From an uncultured Rubrobacteraceae bacterium (lineage in GTDB: Bacteria > Actinomycetota > Rubrobacteria > Rubrobacterales > Rubrobacteraceae), in NCBI GenBank assembly GCA_902805985.1, contig CADCUW010000620.1:1-9828 (forward strand): a DNA stretch of 9,828 bases. Direction: 5' to 3'. The notes below the pieces were generated by a model. That model worked only from the letters and a program-made list of their open reading frames with translations. It was not told the origin of the DNA and made no database searches. Position numbers and translations under genes: made by a program. Shown one piece after another: positions 1-4,756 of this stretch; positions within the stretch are counted from its first letter, which is position 1, and every line of letters begins with the position of its first letter.

Positions 1-157
1 GGCGCTTCGGTGCCCCCGGTGCGGCCACCCCGACCCCCTCCCCCAGCTCGACGCCGACGACCGCTGTGGGGTGTTCGAAGAGGCGGAGCGGAGGGTGCTG
101 GAGGGGCTGGCCCAGCGGGCACGGTCGGGAAACGGACACGACAGGGCGGCTTGGTAG
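1..157 (+). CDS. C-terminal fragment of an unidentified CxxC protein (5' end outside window)
   Basis: Reading from base 2, an open frame runs 51 codons to a TAG at 155-157 with no start in the window, so the gene begins upstream. Nearly every third codon position is G or C, as expected for a real gene here. The visible tail begins ALRCPRCGHPDPLPQLD and continues into an acidic/arginine-rich helix-like segment (residues about 27-45). The CPRCGH motif, with one later Cys (DDRCG), hints at a zinc-binding knuckle, but two close Cys plus one distant Cys do not define a family. I do not recognise the protein. The next gene candidate starts 22 bases after the stop, so co-transcription is possible. 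That this is coding is fairly secure from codon bias; its function is unknown. Confidence 0.6.
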   Translation, partial: ALRCPRCGHPDPLPQLDADDRCGVFEEAERRVLEGLAQRARSGNGHDRAAW

Positions 158-179
158 CGGTTTAGCAGGGAAAGAGGAT

Positions 180-332
180 ATGGAAGCTCAACTGCGCTGG
201 TACGAAGCTGAGGTGCTTTTGGCGAACCTGACGGGCCACCGCCACACCATGCGGGGCGCCGGCGCGAACGAGACTCGTAGAAGGATCATTCTCCGAACTT
301 CGCCTGTGCGGGGTTCGGAGAAGTTCGCATAG
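180..332 (+). CDS. doubtful small ORF, 50 aa, 3' end inside a repeat
   Basis: ATG at 180 is preceded by purine-rich AGGGAAAGAGG, a possible ribosome binding site. The first ~30 codons (MEAQLRWYEAEVLLANLTGH...) have moderate G/C third positions and could form one amphipathic helix. The last ~18 codons lie within the dispersed repeat (277-297) and the stem-loop (289-322), where codon bias collapses. Either this is a small gene whose 3' end was replaced by the repeat, or it is a chance ORF. The same frame extends up to base 66, but that part overlaps the real upstream gene in another frame. No recognised family. Confidence 0.25.
   Translation: MEAQLRWYEAEVLLANLTGHRHTMRGAGANETRRRIILRTSPVRGSEKFA
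277..297 (+). repeat. dispersed repeat, copy 1 (GTAGAAGGAT type)
   Basis: GTAGAAGGATCATTCTCCGAA here matches 1995-2015 (GTAGAAGGATGATTCTTCGAG) at 18 of 21 positions in the same orientation. A short CGAAC also occurs just upstream of each copy. This copy runs directly into the 289-322 stem-loop. The core is roughly palindromic (AGAA...TTCT). Confidence 0.45.
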
Positions 333-337
333 CCCCG
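289..337 (+). repeat. stem-loop repeat, copy 1, upstream of small gene
   Basis: A perfect 10-bp inverted repeat, TTCTCCGAAC (289-298) and GTTCGGAGAA (313-322), encloses a 14-base loop. An overlapping arrangement pairs CGAACTTC (294-301) with GAAGTTCG (320-327), so two mutually exclusive folds exist. Bases 294-337 align without gaps to 584-627 at 31 of 44 positions. The left end (CGAACTT) and right half (GGGTTC..AGAAGT.CGCA..GCCCCG) are conserved, while the middle is different. No T-tract follows, so a simple terminator is unlikely. Confidence 0.45.
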
Positions 338-361
338 GTCCCCTACGGCTTGCCGAGAGTG

Positions 362-367
362 TACAGT
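362..367 (+). promoter_or_regulatory. possible -10 element for a leaderless gene
   Basis: TACAGT fits the actinobacterial TANNNT -10 pattern and ends 6 bases before the ATG at 374, so the predicted transcription start would be the start codon itself. No Shine-Dalgarno sequence precedes that ATG, which agrees with a leaderless mRNA. I see no good -35 hexamer at 16-18 bases upstream. Confidence 0.3.
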
Positions 368-373
368 TAGCTT

Positions 374-580
374 ATGCCCGACGAAGACGCCGTGCTCAAC
401 GAGCTGATGGGGGACCTCGGCGAGGCCTCCAAGAGCATCCGGGCGTCCCGCCGCCTCCTGCTGGAGCACGCGATGACGGACGACCCCCGATACTTGCGGC
501 TGGCGGCGCGTCTTTCGGAGGCTCTGGACGCGACAGAGACGGCCTTCAGGGAGGCCCGTCGACAGCGAGGCATCGGCTAG
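374..580 (+). CDS. small hypothetical helical protein, 68 aa
   Basis: ATG 374 to TAG 578-580. Third codon positions are strongly G/C-rich, so this looks like a genuine gene despite its size. The product (MPDEDAVLNELMGDLGEAS...) is soluble, charged and predicted to be almost entirely helical: an acidic N-terminal helix, a basic stretch around residues 24-30 (RASRRLLLEH), then a second long helix with Leu/Ala spacing (residues 40-66) that could pair as a helical hairpin. There are no Cys residues, membrane segment or signal peptide. I recognise no family. There is no ribosome binding site, and a -10-like TACAGT lies 6 bases upstream, so it may be translated leaderless. It is bracketed by two related stem-loop repeats (289-337 and 584-627), the second starting 3 bases after the stop. 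Confidence 0.6.
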   Translation: MPDEDAVLNELMGDLGEASKSIRASRRLLLEHAMTDDPRYLRLAARLSEALDATETAFREARRQRGIG

Positions 581-583
581 TAA

Positions 584-627
584 CGAACTTCCTTCTGAGG
601 GGGTTCTCAGAAGTCCGCACGGCCCCG
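584..627 (+). repeat. stem-loop repeat, copy 2, just after small gene
   Basis: This is the direct-repeat partner of 294-337 (31/44 identical). Its own stem is different: CTTCTGAG (592-599), loop GGGGTT, CTCAGAAG (606-613), a perfect 8-bp hairpin. Because the stem-forming bases differ from copy 1 while a hairpin is kept in each, the structure may be what is conserved. It starts 3 bases after the 374-580 stop and could act as a 3'-end structure, although no T-run follows. Confidence 0.45.
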
Positions 628-644
628 CCTCGTAAAAGATGTGC

Positions 645-657
645 CATCGGGCCGATG
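645..657. promoter_or_regulatory. 13-bp perfect palindrome, operator-like
   Basis: CATCGG-G-CCGATG is a perfect inverted repeat with a 1-base centre in non-coding DNA. It is a possible protein-binding site, but no promoter is evident beside it. Confidence 0.2.
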
Positions 658-690
658 CGACGCCGAGCCCGCGCCCGGTAGGGTGTCCGT

Positions 691-735
691 GGGGAAGGGA
701 AGGGGCCCATCTCCCTTCGGGCCCTCCTTTTCCCC
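691..735 (+). terminator. strong GC-rich hairpin ending in CCTTTTCCCC, terminator-like
   Basis: The left arm at 691-708 (GGGGAAGGGAAGGGGCCC) pairs with the right arm at 719-735 (GGGCCCTCCTTTTCCCC) across a 10-base loop containing CCCTTC. Pairing is continuous apart from a few mismatches and one bulge. The short T4 lies within the right arm. It probably ends transcription from the small gene at 374-580, and the near-symmetry means it could also work for leftward transcripts. Confidence 0.5.
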
Positions 736-763
736 TCTACTTCACGGTCGGCCCTCCAGCCTT

Positions 764-773
764 GTCAGCTGAC
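764..773. promoter_or_regulatory. 10-bp perfect palindrome GTCAGCTGAC
   Basis: Perfect palindrome in the non-coding stretch just outside the left end of the insertion sequence. A possible binding site; no function can be assigned. Confidence 0.15.
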
Positions 774-832
774 TACACAGGGGTCCGGCCCTTCTTCGTG
801 CGCCCGCCTAATATTCGCTACTAGAGCGTCTG

Positions 833-1779
833 TCATAGTAATTGGGCCTGGTCTCGGTAGCCGCAGTGGTGGAGGAAGCCGTACGCGTCCTGCGTGGTGA
901 CCGCGGAGAGCGCCTGCCCCATCGCTTCCACAAGCGCCTCTCGGGTGCGGGCTTCGGCCCGCCGCATGAGCCCCTTGACCTTGCTGAAAGCCTGCTCGAT
1001 GGGGTTGAGGTCCGGCGAGTAGGGCGGCAGGTAGACGAGATCACATCCCGCTTCCTCCAGGAGCTCACGCACCCTTCCGCCCTTGTGGGCCGAAAGGTTG
1101 TCCATCACGACCACCTGTCCAGGGCGCAGGGTCGGCACCAGCACCTCACCCAGGTAGGTCTCGAAGACCGCCCTCGTCGTCGCCCCCTCCACCGCTAGGC
1201 ATCTGCCCATCCCCTCCGCGCTCATGCTCGCCAGCAGGGTCACGTTCTTGCCCCAGTTGCGAGGCGCGCTCCCGAGGGCTCGCTCTCCTCGCCTCGACCA
1301 AGCGTACAGCGGGCGCAGGGAGGTGTTGGTCGAGCACTCGTCCACGAACACAAAGCGATCCGCTCCCATGCTCCCGGCCACCATCGTTCTCCAAGCGGAC
1401 CTCAGGAACTCGTCGCGTTCTGTGGCTCCCACCGACCTTTTTTTCGGCTCCAGCCCAGACGCTTGAGCACCCGCGAGAGCGTGGAGTCGCTGACCTCCAC
1501 ACCGGCCACCCGCCCGAGGTACTCGCGCCTCTGGGGCAGTGTGGCCGCCGGTCGCTCTCCGAGGTCCGCTTCCAACAGCTTCCTCGCCACCGCGTCCAGT
1601 TTCGGCTTGGAGCCGGGACGCTTCTTCGGGGCTAAGGACCTCCCCTCGCGCGCCACGGCAGCGTAGCGCTTGACGGTCGAGGCGCCCACGCCGAAGGTCT
1701 GAGCGACCTCCGAAGTGGGCATGCCCCGTTGTTTAGCGTCGACGATCTTCTTCCTCAGGTCCAACGAGTAGGCATCCAT
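833..1779 (-). CDS. IS630-family DDE transposase, two frames joined by -1 frameshift
   Basis: Frame A (1779 down to 1402) supplies the DNA-binding N-terminus: MDAYSLDLRKKIVDAK, then a helix-turn-helix (TSEVAQTFGVGASTVKRY) and a second winged-helix-like segment. Frame B (ending 833) supplies the RNase H-like DDE domain: Asp in FVDEC, Asp in VVMDNLSAH, and Glu in PYSPDLNPIE. The last two are separated by 34 residues, the DD34E spacing typical of IS630. Frame A runs into AAAAAAAG (A7 at 1438-1444). A -1 slip there continues into frame B (KK|RSVGATERDEF), giving about 315 residues, close to family size. I chose ATG 1779 because MxxYSLDLRKK is the usual IS630 N-terminus; a TTG at 1815 would lie inside the inverted repeat. 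A fixed frameshift mutation cannot be excluded, but the canonical slippery run argues for programmed frameshifting or transcriptional slippage. Confidence 0.88.
1438..1444 (-). other. A7 slippery sequence for -1 frameshift in transposase
   Basis: On the minus strand the sequence is CGA AAA AAA GGT in frame A. Slipping back one base re-reads the lysine codons as AAA AAA and continues AGG TCG GTG GGA in the DDE frame. Frame A ends only 12 codons later, at 1402. Confidence 0.7.
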
Positions 1780-1903
1780 TGGAGCATCCTGCCACACAGC
1801 CCAGCTACGCTGCAAGATGCTCTAGAAGAACGGCACACCCGATCAGGAAGGCCCTCACCACGGCTATGAGGTGTCCTTGACGAATTATGGCGCACCCGCC
1901 TTC

Positions 1904-1932
1904 TTTACACATGTGTCTTTTGTCACTATAGT
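1904..1932 (+). promoter_or_regulatory. sigma-70-type promoter TTTACA-N17-TATAGT
   Basis: TTTACA (1904-1909) and TATAGT (1927-1932) are each one base from consensus and separated by exactly 17 bases, in an A/T-rich island. A perfect palindrome ACACATGTGT (1907-1916) overlaps the -35 and could be an operator. The predicted start of transcription is about 1938-1940, immediately before the ATG at 1941. Confidence 0.55.
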
Positions 1933-1940
1933 CTCAAAGC

Positions 1941-2006
1941 ATGCCATATAACAGAGCCTGGCACTTCTCTACGGAGGCTTATTCACCGAACCTTGTAGAA
2001 GGATGA
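1941..2006 (+). CDS. 21-aa near-leaderless micro-ORF behind a good promoter
   Basis: ATG 1941 to TGA 2004-2006 encodes MPYNRAWHFSTEAYSPNLVEG. It begins one to three bases after the predicted transcription start of the 1904-1932 promoter, so it would be translated leaderless. Its 3' end overlaps the dispersed repeat at 1995-2015. Codon bias is uninformative at this length and no family is recognised. It could be a leader peptide, a small protein, or simply the 5' end of a non-coding transcript. A GGAGG at 1973-1977 inside the ORF is not followed by a usable start codon. Confidence 0.25.
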   Translation: MPYNRAWHFSTEAYSPNLVEG

Positions 2007-2015
2007 TTCTTCGAG
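1995..2015 (+). repeat. dispersed repeat, copy 2 (GTAGAAGGAT type)
   Basis: Matches 277-297 at 18 of 21 positions in the same orientation. Here it is not followed by the long stem-loop found after copy 1; the next bases are CCCCGTATGCAGC. Confidence 0.45.
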
Positions 2016-2207
2016 CCCCGTATGCAGCATCGCGGATAAAAGCATCCCGAGATTCCTCGAGCCGCCCCACGGGGCTGGCCTGAGGATTACAAGTCGACCC
2101 ACATGTTGTGGTGTCGCATGTATATGCGCGGAGGCGGATGCCAAAGGGTTCGCTGGCTAGCCCCGCCGTGGCGCTCGGTGGTGCGACGGGCCGTCGCCGC
2201 GCGCGAG

Positions 2208-2301
2208 GCCGCGTAGCCGGCGGGAACGCCTTCCGAGTCGCTCGTGGTCTTCGCCTCGATGTCCTCCACAAGCGCCTCTCGCACGGCTACGTCTTCGAGC
2301 A
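2208..2301 (-). pseudogene. possible relic of an IS630-type transposase C-terminus
   Basis: On the minus strand, from a GTG near 2301, the frame reads VLEDVAVREALVEDIEAKTT and then ...SDSEGVPAGYA. REALVE is also present in the intact IS630 transposase (TREALVEAMGQAL), encoded by an identical 17-base stretch (2265-2281 versus 927-943, same orientation). The next residues can be gapped onto the family's C-terminal TxxDAxG...CGY motif (here TTSDSEG...AGY). Beyond the 17-mer, nucleotide similarity falls to background. A stop lies just upstream in frame, so this is at best a short decayed fragment. Confidence 0.2.
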
Positions 2302-2567
2302 CGCGTCAGCCTCGCCTCTGTCGAAGAACGGCCGAATCGTTTCGAGCAACACCGGCGGACTTAATAGGGGAAGGAGCCGCCGAGCACCCGCTGGGGTCGC
2401 AGGGTGTCGGTACGCCTCTCGGCGGTGCGAGTACGCCACCCCGGATCTACCTCAACCCGGCCGGCCGCGACGCACCAGTTATCGGGCGGCACGGCGTTGC
2501 CTTTGGCCCTTACTTGAGCCGTTTTCCGGGACCTATCGAACCCGTTGTACCCCGCCGATTAAGGCTC

Positions 2568-2617
2568 GCGACGGACTTCTAATCGGAACGTTGCGGGTTC
2601 GAGACCTGCCGGGCACG
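2568..2617 (+). tRNA. tRNA-Arg(UCU)-like 3' fragment, 5' third missing (possible att scar)
   Basis: From GCGACGGACTTCTAATC the sequence follows the layout of an actinobacterial tRNA-Arg: anticodon loop CTTCTAA with anticodon TCT (2575-2581), then a variable region. The T-arm follows as GCGGG-TTCGAGA-CCTGC (2593-2609, one G-U pair), then the 3' acceptor strand CGGGCAC and discriminator G (2617). No CCA is encoded. Two features show it is not a working tRNA. The 3' anticodon-stem strand reads TCGGA rather than the TCCGT needed to pair with ACGGA. No D-arm or GTGCCCG acceptor strand is found upstream; the best is GTACCCC at 2547-2553 (5 of 7). Integrases commonly recombine inside tRNA anticodon loops and leave 3' halves behind, so an attachment-site remnant is a reasonable reading. 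Confidence 0.5.
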
Positions 2618-2638
2618 CGGGTCAGTAGACTACCCGCG
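2616..2638 (+). terminator. GC-rich hairpin behind the tRNA-like fragment
   Basis: CGCGGGT (2616-2622) and ACCCGCG (2632-2638) form a perfect 7-bp stem with a 9-base loop, starting at the tRNA-like 3' end. No T-tract follows. The position suggests it was the transcription end of an original tRNA gene. Confidence 0.35.
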
Positions 2639-2703
2639 CGACCCTTGCTAGTTGGGACATGGTCGCACCGGCGACGCTATTGACTTGTCTTTTGTCCAGG
2701 GAT

Positions 2704-2732
2704 GATCGCTGTTCGGCGATTCTTTCATTCCG
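2704..2732 (+). terminator. weak hairpin plus T-rich tail
   Basis: ATCGC (2705-2709), loop TGTTCG, GCGAT (2716-2720), followed by TCTTTCATTCC. The short stem and interrupted T-run make this a weak terminator candidate for anything transcribed from the scar region. Confidence 0.25.
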
Positions 2733-2795
2733 GATTCATCGCACCAAGCTTGACTGTGTCGGCAGGAGCGAGCGACCGATGGGCAGGTTATCGAG

Positions 2796-3668
2796 ATGGC
2801 CGAAGGAATGTACGACCGGAGTGTGAGCCCGCGGAGGACGCGTCGCGATACAACCGTAACGGAATGGAAGAAGAGGCATACGGCCGCGCTGATCGGCCTG
2901 ATCGCCATGATCTTCGGCGTGTTGCTGATCCCTCCTAACGAGGTGATCCCGGGGTTCACCCCGCCCGCCCACGGCCTGGTGGCGTGGCTGATCGTCGCCG
3001 GGCTGCTGACGGTGGCCTTCGTGACGATCGGACGCGGCACCACGGGCCTTTGGGCGGGGCTCTTGATCGACCCCCGCAACAAGATGTCCCTCTCCAGGCT
3101 CCAGCTCTCCTTGTGGACCGTCCTGGTCCTCTCCGCTTTCCTGACGGTGGCGATGTTCAACATCCGCAAAGACCCGAGCGATAACCCGCTCAACATCGCG
3201 GTCCCGCCGCAAGTGTGGGGCCTGCTCGGTATAAGCACCACGTCCTTTGTCGCCGCCGGGGCCATCAAGAGCCAGAAGAAGAACCTGGAAGTCGACGAAA
3301 AGGCCAAGGTGAAAACTACCGAGGCGATGGACAAGGTCGGTGAAGACTCGGGCAAGCTCGCCGAGCCACAGGGCGCGCTCGTGGCGTACAAGGCGCCCGC
3401 CTGCGCGAGCGTCGCGGATCTCTTCAAGGGGGATGAAGTGATCTCCGCCGCCTACTTCGACCTGAGCAAGGTACAGGTGTTCTTCTTTACCCTGATCGTG
3501 GTCTTCGCCTACGCGGCGGAGGTGGGAGCCATGCTCTACGGCGGTCGCTCCATATTCGCCCTGCCGGAGTTGAGCACCGGTATCGTGACCCTGCTGGGCA
3601 TCAGCCACGCCGGTTACCTGACCAGTAAGAGCGTGCCATCAAACCCCGCCCACTACGAACGGGCCTAG
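2796..3668 (+). CDS. multi-pass membrane protein of unknown function with internal duplication
   Basis: 290 residues. Hydrophobic segments lie near 30-46, 61-79, 103-122, 139-158, 225-248 and 260-279, giving about six membrane spans. The first 28 residues are very basic (RRTRRD, EWKKRH), which favours a cytoplasmic N-terminus. Residues 159-220, between spans 4 and 5, form a charged, Lys/Glu-rich soluble loop. Spans 3-4 and 5-6 resemble each other: LSRLQLSLWTVLV...LLGIS (99-146) against LSKVQVFFFTLIV...LLGIS (223-270). I recall similar uncharacterised bacterial membrane proteins (RxSLSRxQ...LWLLMGISTTS type), but no function is known to me. It stands alone: the upstream region is non-coding and the downstream gene is convergent. 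ATG 2796 was chosen for length; ATG 2808 is an alternative. The upstream promoter is unclear: TTGACT occurs at 2680 and 2750 without a good -10. Confidence 0.8.
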   Translation: MAEGMYDRSVSPRRTRRDTTVTEWKKRHTAALIGLIAMIFGVLLIPPNEVIPGFTPPAHGLVAWLIVAGLLTVAFVTIGRGTTGLWAGLLIDPRNKMSLSRLQLSLWTVLVLSAFLTVAMFNIRKDPSDNPLNIAVPPQVWGLLGISTTSFVAAGAIKSQKKNLEVDEKAKVKTTEAMDKVGEDSGKLAEPQGALVAYKAPACASVADLFKGDEVISAAYFDLSKVQVFFFTLIVVFAYAAEVGAMLYGGRSIFALPELSTGIVTLLGISHAGYLTSKSVPSNPAHYERA

Positions 3669-3672
3669 ACCC

Positions 3673-3703
3673 GGTGCCGGGGGCCAAGGTCTCCGGCCTC
3701 ACC
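3673..3703. terminator. hairpin between convergent genes, possibly bidirectional
   Basis: GGTG (3673-3676) pairs with CACC (3700-3703), and GGCC blocks inside can pair around AAGGTCTCC. It overlaps the AraC-type gene's stop codon and follows the membrane-protein stop by 4 bases. There is no T-run, so it is only a candidate. Confidence 0.25.
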
Positions 3704-4580
3704 GCGATGGCTGGCTCGCGCGGCGGTAGGAACCCGGGGTCTGGCCTGAGACCTTCTTGAAGGTCTTGGCGAAGTGGTGGACGTCTGAGAAGCCGCACTG
3801 GCCCGAGATCTGGCGCATGGTGAGGCCCGTGTGCTGGAGGAGGTCCTGGGCGCGCTGGACCCTGAGGTGTAGCAGGAAGCGGTGCGGGGGGCTGCCGAAG
3901 CGGTCGCGGAAGACCCTTGAGAAGCGGGAGGGGGAGAGGCCGGCGCGGTCGGCCATGTCCGCGACGGAGAGAGGTTCGGAGAGGTGCAGGGACATGTGGG
4001 ATGTGATCCAGTTCAAGAACTCCGGCCTGTCGGGAGAATCGGCGCCGCCGCGCGAGTAGGAACGGAGCATCTCCAGCACGAGCCCGCTCGCCAGCTGGTG
4101 TGACTCTAGCTGTCCGAGAAAGTCCCTCCTCTGCCAGATGCCGATGGTCTTGAGCATGGTGTCCCTGAACTGGGCCGGGTTGGACGGAACGAACCTGGTC
4201 GGGATGCGGACCCCGGTCACCGCCTCCAGGCGGGGCTGCATCAACCCTTCCGAACCGGAGACGTCCACCCGCCCGGACCGCACGACGAAGCTCCGCTCGC
4301 GCCCGGGGTTGTAGAAGACGTCCATGTGGACGTAGGGGGTTATGGTGTCGGACGGGCCCTCCAGAGAATGCAGCTCCCCTGGCTGTATGAGGCAGAACTC
4401 CCCGGGCCGGAAGAGGACCTCGCGTCCCTCTACGTGGACGACCATCTCCCCCTCCTGCACGTACATGAGCATGTAGTCGAGCAGCCGCCGCGGCGCGGTG
4501 TACCACGCGCTGCGCACCGGGAAGCTGGCGTCCCGCACGTAGGGCACTATGGGTCCAGACCCGGGCATCATCCCTCTCAT
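3699..4580 (-). CDS. AraC-family transcriptional regulator
   Basis: 293 residues. The N-terminal half is a cupin-type ligand-binding domain with the characteristic RPGEFCLIQPGELH turn (residues 58-71). The last ~100 residues are the AraC/XylS DNA-binding domain with two helix-turn-helix units: LSVADMADRAGLSPSRFSRVF, and ISGQCGFSDVHHFAKTFKKVSG (about 259-279), followed by the family PGSYR end. It is divergent from the sugar-transport operon, so by position it most likely senses that operon's substrate and regulates it. The frame is open much further upstream, but that part is antisense to the binding-protein gene and unlike AraC proteins. ATG 4580 gives normal family length. ATG 4571 or 4568, just after GAGAGGG, are equally possible starts. 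Confidence 0.9.
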   Translation of the reverse strand: MRGMMPGSGPIVPYVRDASFPVRSAWYTAPRRLLDYMLMYVQEGEMVVHVEGREVLFRPGEFCLIQPGELHSLEGPSDTITPYVHMDVFYNPGRERSFVVRSGRVDVSGSEGLMQPRLEAVTGVRIPTRFVPSNPAQFRDTMLKTIGIWQRRDFLGQLESHQLASGLVLEMLRSYSRGGADSPDRPEFLNWITSHMSLHLSEPLSVADMADRAGLSPSRFSRVFRDRFGSPPHRFLLHLRVQRAQDLLQHTGLTMRQISGQCGFSDVHHFAKTFKKVSGQTPGSYRRASQPSR

Positions 4581-4624
4581 CCCATACGACGTCAGCGACG
4601 ATCGTTTTTTACAATAAAACAGGG

Positions 4625-4680
4625 CGTGTAAGCAATGAATCAATCGCCGGGATCTCCTATTATGCCCGGTGTAAGCGGTG
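4625..4680. promoter_or_regulatory. pair of direct repeats, candidate AraC-type operator
   Basis: CGTGTAAGCAATG (4625-4637) and GGTGTAAGCGGTG (4668-4680) share GTGTAAGC exactly and 10 of 13 positions overall. They lie 43 bases apart, close to four helical turns, so they face the same side of the DNA. AraC-family proteins often bind direct repeats. One copy lies at the -35 region and the other at the predicted transcription start of the rightward operon. Confidence 0.35.
4635..4663 (+). promoter_or_regulatory. candidate promoter of the sugar-transport operon
   Basis: TATTAT (4658-4663) is one base from the -10 consensus. ATGAAT (4635-4640) is a poor -35 at 17 bases. A weak -35 is common for activator-dependent promoters. 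The leader to the ATG at 4770 would be about 100 bases. On the opposite strand TATTGT (4611-4616) is a weak -10 candidate for the regulator gene. Confidence 0.35.
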
Positions 4681-4701
4681 GGAGATAGGGAACGCTCGAA
4701 A

Positions 4702-4756
4702 AACGGCGCGTGACGGCGGGTCGAAAAAGGACAACCGCGCGGAGCTTGCCGCCGTT
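4702..4756 (+). other. alternative stems in the operon leader
   Basis: AACGGCG (4702-4708) and ACGGCGG (4713-4719) can each pair perfectly with the same downstream segment (CCGCCGTT, 4749-4756), which ends just before the Shine-Dalgarno GAAAGG. The stems are short and the loops long. In a GC-rich leader this may be chance. Confidence 0.2.

Larger units (their letters stand above)
824..1822 (-). mobile_element. complete IS630-family insertion sequence, 999 bp
   Basis: Both ends are visible. The 24-base terminal inverted repeats lie at 824-847 (starting GAGCGTCT) and 1799-1822 (complement starting GAGCATCT). They agree at 17 of 24 positions, including the outer GAGC and inner TGGGC. TA dinucleotides lie immediately outside each end (822-823 and 1823-1824), as expected for IS630/Tc1-mariner elements, which insert at TA and duplicate it. 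The element carries one transposase gene in two overlapping frames on the minus strand. The transposase stop codon lies within the left inverted repeat. With matched ends, the TA duplication and all catalytic residues present, it looks recent and potentially active. The empty site would read CGCTAC-TA-GAAGAACG and interrupts no recognisable gene. Confidence 0.9.
1823..2795. other. gene-poor scar region between IS630 and membrane-protein gene
   Basis: About 970 bases hold no convincing gene longer than 21 codons. Open frames exist (for example 2108-2683 on the plus strand), but they lack the G/C third-position bias and protein-like composition of the real genes. What can be seen is a promoter (1904-1932) with a tiny ORF, one dispersed repeat copy (1995-2015), several short hairpins (2064-2075; 2099-2111; 2115-2128), a possible transposase relic on the minus strand (2208-2301), a tRNA-Arg-like 3' fragment (2568-2617) with a hairpin behind it, and a hairpin plus T-rich stretch (2704-2732). 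The mixture looks like decayed mobile DNA beside a tRNA-type integration site. Confidence 0.55.

Noticed and set aside
66..179. 5' part of the 88-codon plus frame from base 66
   Set aside because: Overlaps, out of frame, the partial gene at 1-157, which has far stronger codon bias; only the part from ATG 180 is kept as a doubtful ORF.
2541..2617. Complete functional tRNA
   Set aside because: The acceptor 5' strand and D-arm cannot be formed and the anticodon stem is mispaired, so only a fragment is claimed.
2108..2683. 191-codon plus-strand open frame across the scar region
   Set aside because: Arg-rich, without the G/C third-position bias, and it runs through the tRNA-like fragment. The overlapping 2244-2582 frame (IYLNPAGRDAPVIGRHG) looked protein-like for a short stretch but matches nothing I know.
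2736..3608. 290-residue minus-strand open frame opposite the membrane protein
   Set aside because: The His/Asp/Gly/Arg-rich composition is a shadow; the plus strand shows coherent membrane spans and an internal repeat.
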